From the NCBI GenBank assembly GCA_041749475.1, contig JBGTBD010000022.1, positions 1 through 18,831 on the forward strand: a stretch of 18,831 nucleotides of DNA. Direction: 5' to 3'. Below are positions 14,703 through 18,831 of the stretch, piece after piece. The position numbers and the translations under genes are program-made. Every line of letters begins with the position of its first letter. Position 1 is the first letter of the stretch. The notes under the pieces are model-generated. The model was not told the DNA's origin. It was given only the letters and a program-made list of their open reading frames with translations, and made no database searches. This DNA comes from JBGTBD01 sp041749475 (GTDB taxonomy: Bacteria; Pseudomonadota; Alphaproteobacteria; Rickettsiales; UBA998).

Positions 14703-14891
14703 ATTCAAATCACCCCCCACTCAGTTATGCAGGCGGCACTGCTCTTGTTTGGCGGTGCACGCGTCATAAGCGGGCCTGCGGCGGAACCGCCCATGCCCAT
14801 CCCGCCGACGGAGCCGCCGCAGCCGGAAGTCACCCCGCCCGATTGCCCCGATGCCCGGCCATGCAAACTTACTGCGTTTCCTCCGCGATGA
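14703..14891 (+). CDS. Possible small Pro-rich protein (doubtful)
   Basis: A short frame (62-63 aa) in the 410-base gap between xseB and the 192-aa gene. It reads as a mildly hydrophobic start (SVMQAALLLFGGARVISG) followed by a Pro/Glu-rich tail (PPMPIPPTEPPQPEVTPPD) with two cysteines, which could be a tiny exported protein. The first ATG is at 14700. There is no good Shine-Dalgarno. A TATAGG just upstream is a poor -10. Overlapping minus-strand frames have less natural composition. Outside this frame I see nothing in the gap except a CtrA-like half-match at 14934-14948. Confidence 0.3.
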   Translation: MQITPHSVMQAALLLFGGARVISGPAAEPPMPIPPTEPPQPEVTPPDCPDARPCKLTAFPPR

Positions 14892-14988
14892 AGTCTCTTG
14901 CCCCTCATTAATCCTGCCTCCCGTCATAAATGCTTAACAATTGGTTGATAACGTCCCTCGGAATTTAACGTATAGAGGTGTTATTCCA

Positions 14989-15567
14989 ATGTCTGATACT
15001 CATACCGAGAATACTACTGAACGTGAAAGGGTGATGTTGCGTACCATGGCCCTCCATGCGGTGGATTGCCTTCCGCAATTAAACGGCCTCACCCTGCGAG
15101 AAGACCCTAGTGAGCACAAAATCATCGCGTCTATCCCGTATGGCGAAGAATACCTGCCGCTTTTTTCCGTCCGCCTCCAAGAGGGTAGGCTGGGTTTGGA
15201 GGTGGTGACGGGAACAGTAGAGCGGCTGTGCTGTAGACTAGAACCGTCTGACCCCCATTTGAAGCCCATTATCACCCCTCAACACGTGATAAGCAGCGTC
15301 CAGAATGCACAGGAACTGCCTTTCGAGATATATCAAGCGTTGGTTGATTTACCTATAGCTATGAGTAAGAAGGATGCCGGGGTGCGTTTCACCTACTTCG
15401 GTAAGGAAGAATTCGCCTGCGCTGTTCCACCGTTGAAGCAGTTATTGCCGTTATTCGAGGAAACAGCACGCGAGTTGCGCATACCTCTGGCCCTTAGCAG
15501 TGTCGTGAGCGAATCTGGATCGCCTGCGCGGTTAGCGGGTAGCGCCTTGCCGCCACGCCCACGGTAA
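14989..15567 (+). CDS. Hypothetical protein upstream of ffh
   Basis: A 192-aa soluble protein I do not recognise. It starts with a polar, charged segment (MSDTHTENTTERERVML) and continues with an alternating strand/helix pattern (IASIPYGEEYLPLFSVRLQE; GLEVVTGTVERLCC; a helix PLKQLLPLFEETARELRI). No signal peptide or membrane segment. The ATG at 14989 has AGAGGTG eight bases upstream; the frame is open to a TTG at 14941 that lacks a ribosome binding site. It precedes ffh on the same strand by 69 bases, but ffh has its own promoter-like sequence. A CtrA-like site lies about 40 bases before the start. Confidence 0.75.
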   Translation: MSDTHTENTTERERVMLRTMALHAVDCLPQLNGLTLREDPSEHKIIASIPYGEEYLPLFSVRLQEGRLGLEVVTGTVERLCCRLEPSDPHLKPIITPQHVISSVQNAQELPFEIYQALVDLPIAMSKKDAGVRFTYFGKEEFACAVPPLKQLLPLFEETARELRIPLALSSVVSESGSPARLAGSALPPRPR

Positions 15568-15600
15568 TCTGTCGCCGTCCTATACTCCACCAGCTCCCTA

Positions 15601-15629
15601 TTGACGTGCGGGGCCGTGCGGCCTAGAAC
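15601..15629 (+). promoter_or_regulatory. Predicted ffh promoter giving a leaderless transcript
   Basis: TTGACG (15601-15606), a 17-base spacer, TAGAAC (15624-15629). The seven bases after the -10 put the transcription start at or next to the A of the ffh ATG at 15637. This explains why no Shine-Dalgarno precedes ffh. Predicted from hexamers and spacing only. Confidence 0.5.
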
Positions 15630-15636
15630 AGCCCTT

Positions 15637-16989
15637 ATGTTCGATAGTTTAAATAAACGCCTTTCCTCCATCTTCACCGGGCTGCGCCGCAAGGGTGCGC
15701 TTTCTGAAGACGATATCGACGCGGTGATGCGCGAGGTGCGGGTGGCGCTGCTGGAGGCGGACGTGGCGCTGCCCGTCGTCAAATCCTTCACGCAATCGCT
15801 CAAGGAAAAAGCGGTCGGGCATGAGGTCATCATGGGCGTCAACCCGGCGCAGATGGTGATTAAACTGGTCCATGACCATCTGAAAGAATTACTCGGTTCG
15901 GAAAACGTCGAACTGGAATTCTCCAACAATCCTCCGTCGGTCATCATGATGGTCGGTCTACAGGGGTCGGGCAAAACAACCACTTCCGGGAAGCTGGCGA
16001 AGCGCTTAACCTCCAAATCCTCCAAGAAAATGCTGCTTGCGTCGCTCGATGTCCAACGTCCGGCGGCGCAGGAGCAGCTGGCGGTCGTAGCAAGGCAGGC
16101 GGGGGTGTCATCACTCCCCATCGTGCCGGGTCAATCGCCAGTGGAGATCACCAAGCGCGCGCTGGAAGTTGGCACACTCGAAGGCTACGATGTCATTATC
16201 TTAGACACGGCGGGCCGGTTGCATATCGACGAAGCGTTGATGGAGGAGCTTTCCGCCATCAAGGCCTTGGCGAATCCATCCGAAACGCTACTCGTAGCCG
16301 ATTCCCTGACCGGTCAGGACGCTGTGAATATCGCGAAGGAATTCAATGAGCGAATCGGCGTAACAGGCATTATCCTCACCCGTATCGACGGGGACGGGCG
16401 CGGCGGCGCGGCCCTCTCCATGCGGCAGGTGACGGGAAAACCGATCAAGTTCATGGGTGTCGGCGAGAAGCAGGACGCCCTGGAGCCGTTCCATCCGGAA
16501 CGGGTAGCGTCGCGCATCCTCGACATGGGCGACGTGGTCTCGCTCGTCGAAAAAGCGGCGGAGGTCATCAACGAGCAGGAAGCCGAGAAGATGGCCAAGC
16601 GCCTCGCGGACGGCCAGTTCGACTTCAACGACCTCCTCGACCAGCTGCGTAACATGAAAAAGATGGGCGGGCTCAGCAGCATGATGAGCCTGATCCCCGG
16701 CATGGGTAAACTGAAAGAACAGATGAACGGCGTCAACGTCGACGAGAACACCCTCGCCCGTCAGGAAGCCATTATTCTCTCGATGACCATGAAAGAGCGC
16801 AAACACCCCAAACTCATCAACGGCTCAAGACGCCAACGCATCGCCACCGGCTCGGGCGTCACGGTGCAGGACGTCAACAAACTCCTCAAGAGCCAGCAAC
16901 AGATGGAAACCGTGATGAAGCGCATGAAGAAAATGGGCAAAAAAGGCATGATGCGCGGTGGGATTCAGAACCTGTTTCAGGGGATGTAA
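15637..16989 (+). CDS. ffh: Signal recognition particle protein Ffh (SRP54)
   Basis: Ffh binds the SRP RNA and the signal sequences of nascent membrane proteins and pairs with FtsY at the membrane. The 450-aa protein has a helical N domain (from MFDSLNKRLSSIF), the G domain with GLQGSGKTTT (107-116), DVQRPAAQEQL, DTAGRLH, TRIDGDGRGGAALS, and a Met-rich M domain from about residue 325 to the end (MKKMGGLSSMMSLIPGMG, RMKKMGKKGMMRGG), which holds the RNA- and signal-binding surfaces. The start at 15637 gives the standard N-terminus; the frame is open to 15601, but that stretch contains the predicted promoter. No SRP RNA gene was recognised nearby. Confidence 0.97.
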   Translation: MFDSLNKRLSSIFTGLRRKGALSEDDIDAVMREVRVALLEADVALPVVKSFTQSLKEKAVGHEVIMGVNPAQMVIKLVHDHLKELLGSENVELEFSNNPPSVIMMVGLQGSGKTTTSGKLAKRLTSKSSKKMLLASLDVQRPAAQEQLAVVARQAGVSSLPIVPGQSPVEITKRALEVGTLEGYDVIILDTAGRLHIDEALMEELSAIKALANPSETLLVADSLTGQDAVNIAKEFNERIGVTGIILTRIDGDGRGGAALSMRQVTGKPIKFMGVGEKQDALEPFHPERVASRILDMGDVVSLVEKAAEVINEQEAEKMAKRLADGQFDFNDLLDQLRNMKKMGGLSSMMSLIPGMGKLKEQMNGVNVDENTLARQEAIILSMTMKERKHPKLINGSRRQRIATGSGVTVQDVNKLLKSQQQMETVMKRMKKMGKKGMMRGGIQNLFQGM

Positions 16990-17002
16990 CTTACTAATAT
17001 TC

Positions 17003-17031
17003 TTAACTTTTTCATTTTTTTGTGTTATAAT
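17003..17031 (+). promoter_or_regulatory. Predicted promoter after ffh
   Basis: TTAACT (17003-17008), 17 bases rich in T, then a perfect TATAAT (17026-17031). It lies about 135 bases upstream of the small AT-rich gene at 17167. The leader contains a short palindrome (ATAGAGATTTCTCTAT) and a TTTAGC/GCTAAA stem, both weak. The whole 16990-17166 gap is much richer in AT than the flanking genes. Confidence 0.5.
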
Positions 17032-17166
17032 AAGCTTATCACAATAGAGATTTCTCTATCTGATTTAGCGGGCTAAATTGCCTGTATTTTATCTTTATCA
17101 AAAAATCGAATTTATTTTCGCTTCAGCGCATGGTGCGTGTGACAAATCTTTTATTCGAGAACAATT

Positions 17167-17388
17167 ATGACAAGTGTTTTTGTATTTAAAAAACAAACAA
17201 ATTCTATAATTACAAAATATGAAACCCCGGGAAATTTAACTCACCATCAAGCCCAAGAGCTAGCAAAAGAATATGCTGTGAAAGATACTGACGTGTGCAT
17301 TTCACAGAAAGATATTGATGATAATTCAGTACTTTTTTTAGCTGTATCTTGCCAAGATGCGAGATTACCATTTCCTCCATTAATTTAA
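17167..17388 (+). CDS. Small AT-rich hypothetical protein
   Basis: A 73-aa frame with no family I recognise. It is soluble-looking, starting MTSVFVFKKQTNSIITKYE, with a helix (HHQAQELAKEYAVKD) and two cysteines (VCISQ, VSCQD). Codons are strongly A/T-ending, unlike ffh next to it, as with the GIY-YIG fragment at the left edge, which hints at a foreign origin. The ribosome binding site is weak (GAGAAC). The upstream TATAAT promoter and the reasonable composition favour a real gene. It is followed directly by a cluster of palindromic repeats. Confidence 0.5.
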   Translation: MTSVFVFKKQTNSIITKYETPGNLTHHQAQELAKEYAVKDTDVCISQKDIDDNSVLFLAVSCQDARLPFPPLI

Positions 17389-17463
17389 TGTCGCGTTGAA
17401 AGGATGGCTCAGTCTACTGACCTCACTCTCACAAACATTGTCATTCTGACATCCCTCACCGAC

Positions 17464-17535
17464 TGTCATGCTGAACTTGTTTCAGCATCCATTGTATCCA
17501 TGCGCTATGGACCCTGAAATAAATTCAGGGTGACA
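17464..17535. repeat. Paired-arm palindromic repeat (CTGAA stem family)
   Basis: Left arm 17464-17491 and right arm 17508-17535, 28 bases each, in inverted orientation. Read in the same sense they are TGTCA-TGCTGAA-CTTGT-TTCAGCA-TCCA and TGTCA-CCCTGAA-TTTAT-TTCAGGG-TCCA. The stem tips differ between arms (TG with CA, CC with GG) but stay base-paired. This and the next two repeats fill most of the 349-base gap between the small gene and the 324-aa gene. Confidence 0.85.
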
Positions 17536-17542
17536 AGAACTT

Positions 17543-17602
17543 TGTCACCCGTCGTATGACGGGGTCTGGGCTCACCGGATGCCGTCATGCGACGGCATGA
17601 CG
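17543..17602. repeat. Paired-arm palindromic repeat (CCGTC stem family)
   Basis: Left arm (from 17543) is TGTCACCCGTC, GTAT loop, GACGGGGTC. Right arm (17575-17602), on the other strand, is GTCATGCCGTC, GCAT loop, GACGGCATCC. Both fit the GTC-A[stem]...[stem]T-C plan of the other repeats, with different but still paired stem tips. The arms are separated by only a few bases. Confidence 0.75.
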
Positions 17603-17631
17603 TATTTCTCATAATCCAACACCTATTCATC

Positions 17632-17720
17632 GTCATTCCCGCGCAAGCGGGAATCCAGCGTGCCATGTCTATGGCACAAAAGACATTTAAAGTATGGATT
17701 CCCGTTTGCACGGGAATGAC
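17632..17720. repeat. Paired-arm palindromic repeat (GTCATTCCCGC family), copy 3
   Basis: Arms 17632-17657 and 17695-17720 around a 37-base spacer. The left arm hairpin is ATTCCCGC-GCAA-GCGGGAAT; the right arm, on the other strand, is ATTCCCGT-GCAA-ACGGGAAT. The C-G to T-A change is compensated within the arm, so each arm's own hairpin is kept at the cost of arm-to-arm pairing. The spacer holds a GTGCCAT/ATGGCAC hairpin. Confidence 0.93.
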
Positions 17721-17737
17721 ATGAGAGTGTGGATGGG

Positions 17738-18712
17738 TTAGGCGATGCCTAGGGATGGGGCTTCCACTCGTTCACCCAGTTGGCGTGGGCCTTGGGCTAT
17801 GATGGATGCGGCAGGGTTAGTTGCTGCCTGCGCCGCAGCCTGCCCCACTTCCACCGTCTGCCCTTTTGCCAGTCTCCGGCGTTCGCTTTCTTCCTTGGCG
17901 GCGATGACGATGGGGCTGGTGGGGAGGTATTGGTCGGCAACTTGCTGGGCGCGGGTGGAGCGGATCTGCAGCCAGCGTTCGGCGAAGACTTTTGCCAGCG
18001 CGGGGGTGACTTCCGGGGTTTCTTTCTGGAGGGCGGCGACGAAGGCTTGCCCCGGTTTACCTTGCGGCTCGAAGACCTTGGAGAGGATGGCATGGCCGCG
18101 CTGGTTGCCTTGCGCGATGAAGGCAATATGCACGGCGGGTTCGAACCTGCCCTTGATGACTTCACCGTTGGGCAGGGTGATATCCGGCGGCAATAACGTA
18201 TCGGCCAGTTCCTTGACGCGGGTTGCGGAAAGCGGCGGGATTTCCGGCGTCGGTTTCAGCGTGCCATTCGTCATCGCGGCGAAGGTCTCTTTCAGGAACG
18301 TCGGATCATTGAGGTAAGCGAGTGAGTTATAGGCGTCATTCCGGCGGTTGCGGGTAATGCTCTCGATGGATTCCAGATTCTCGGCGTGGAGCTGTTCCTT
18401 ACTGATATGGGGGATGTAGGCACAGCCCGCCTCGTCCATTGCCTTATGGAAGGTATGGATGGTTTGCGTGTCGTCCTCCAGCAGCTTCACGGTCGAGGTC
18501 ACCAGCGCCTTATAGGCCGTGGTGAATTCCTGCCAGCGGGCCTCATCCTTCACATGCGCCATCCCGGCCAATAACACGAGGTCGCGTTTTAGGGCTTCGA
18601 TCTTCTCCGGCTCCAAGGAACGCGGGACGATCGGGGCGCGAACCCGAATCGGCGTTCCCTTAGCGGTCAACGGGTCAACAATATGGGGCACGGGAGAGGA
18701 AGCGTACTGCAT
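17738..18712 (-). CDS. Hypothetical protein downstream of Fur-like operator
   Basis: A 324-aa protein I do not recognise. It has no signal peptide or membrane segment. The N-terminus is Pro-rich (VPHIVDPLTAKGTPIRVRAP), the middle is helical and charged (residues about 35-130), a central part contains LLPPDITLPNGEVIKGRFEP, and the C-terminal third is Ala/Gln-rich and helical (GQTVEVGQAAAQAATNPAAS), probably partly disordered. The start at 18712 has GAAAGG upstream. A Fur-box-like site lies 42 bases before the start, nearly identical to the one before the 126-aa gene, so iron-dependent control is likely. It ends just past a cluster of palindromic repeats. Confidence 0.8.
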   Translation of the reverse strand: MQYASSPVPHIVDPLTAKGTPIRVRAPIVPRSLEPEKIEALKRDLVLLAGMAHVKDEARWQEFTTAYKALVTSTVKLLEDDTQTIHTFHKAMDEAGCAYIPHISKEQLHAENLESIESITRNRRNDAYNSLAYLNDPTFLKETFAAMTNGTLKPTPEIPPLSATRVKELADTLLPPDITLPNGEVIKGRFEPAVHIAFIAQGNQRGHAILSKVFEPQGKPGQAFVAALQKETPEVTPALAKVFAERWLQIRSTRAQQVADQYLPTSPIVIAAKEESERRRLAKGQTVEVGQAAAQAATNPAASIIAQGPRQLGERVEAPSLGIA

Positions 18713-18754
18713 CTAAAAGCCTTTCAATTATCAAGTACTTCTGCGGATTTCAAT

Positions 18755-18771
18755 TAAGAATAATTCTCATT
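18755..18771. promoter_or_regulatory. Fur-box-like operator 2
   Basis: On the minus strand AATGAGAATTATTCTTA, which matches operator 1 at 2564-2580 in 16 of 17 bases. It lies 42 bases upstream of the 324-aa gene. A TAGAAT -10-like hexamer (minus strand, 18782-18787) sits ten bases upstream of it, so the site would cover the early transcribed region, but no good -35 is visible. A small CTTTCA/TGAAAG inverted repeat lies at 18801-18816. Confidence 0.65.
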
Positions 18772-18831
18772 GGGCGAAACTATTCTACTGATATTCATAC
18801 CTTTCATTTGTGAAAGTTTGATGACAACGGC

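Noticed and set aside
14705..14927. Minus-strand frames in the xseB upstream gap
   Set aside because: Their Gly/Ser- or Arg-rich products look like reversed Pro-rich sequence; no ribosome binding site.
15393..16121. Minus-strand open frame of 242 codons with a Ser/Thr-rich product
   Set aside because: Antisense to the ffh start and the 192-aa gene; Ser-rich low-complexity composition is typical of an antisense frame.
17464..17720. Possible CRISPR array
   Set aside because: The units are inverted pairs with different stems, not direct repeats with regular spacers, and no cas genes are present.

Overview
The window looks like chromosomal DNA of an alphaproteobacterium of moderate to fairly high GC. 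The main taxonomic clue is a DivL-type polar cell-cycle pseudokinase, whose histidine-box residue is tyrosine. Bacterial housekeeping genes (ahcY, purU, ftsY, ffh, an mtaB-type methylthiotransferase, tlyA, an ispA-type prenyl synthase, xseB) and many palindromic repeats, a habit known from several alphaproteobacterial lineages, fit this. I cannot name the genus.

Layout. (1) 1-383: the 3' end of an AT-rich GIY-YIG nuclease-like gene entering from the left, overlapping tail to tail with lemA. (2) 376-2507, minus strand: three tightly linked genes of unknown function, then yggT and lemA. (3) 2508-2985: a divergent intergenic region with a strong Fur-box-like operator, then a 126-aa plus-strand gene of unknown function. 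(4) 3110-7674, minus strand: ahcY - divL-like kinase - purU, spaced by about 15 bases each. (5) 7775-10572, minus strand: mtaB-type gene, ftsY and a small hypothetical gene. (6) 10838-13138, minus strand: SET-domain gene, lipoprotein gene, DUF1294 gene and tlyA, with overlapping or touching ends, then a 45-aa gene between two terminator-like hairpins. (7) 13361-14578, minus strand: xseB - ispA. (8) 14989-16989, plus strand: an unknown 192-aa gene and ffh, the latter with a promoter suggesting a leaderless mRNA. (9) 17167-17388: a small AT-rich gene. (10) 17464-17720: three paired hairpin repeats side by side. (11) 17738-18712, minus strand: a 324-aa unknown gene whose upstream region carries a second Fur-box-like site almost identical to the first.

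Three things stand out. First, a ~145-bp palindromic element with nested hairpins sits inside both mtaB and tlyA, in the same reading frame, adding 48-49 residues to each protein without breaking it. This resembles Rickettsia palindromic elements but has a different sequence. Second, the intergenic palindromes look unrelated at first but share one plan: two inverted arms, each GTC-A[stem]...[stem]T-CC(A), with stem sequences that change in a compensatory way. Third, two unrecognised genes at opposite ends of the window share a 17-bp operator differing at one base, which suggests a small iron-responsive regulon of undescribed proteins.

All calls come from reading the sequence and from family knowledge; no database search was run.
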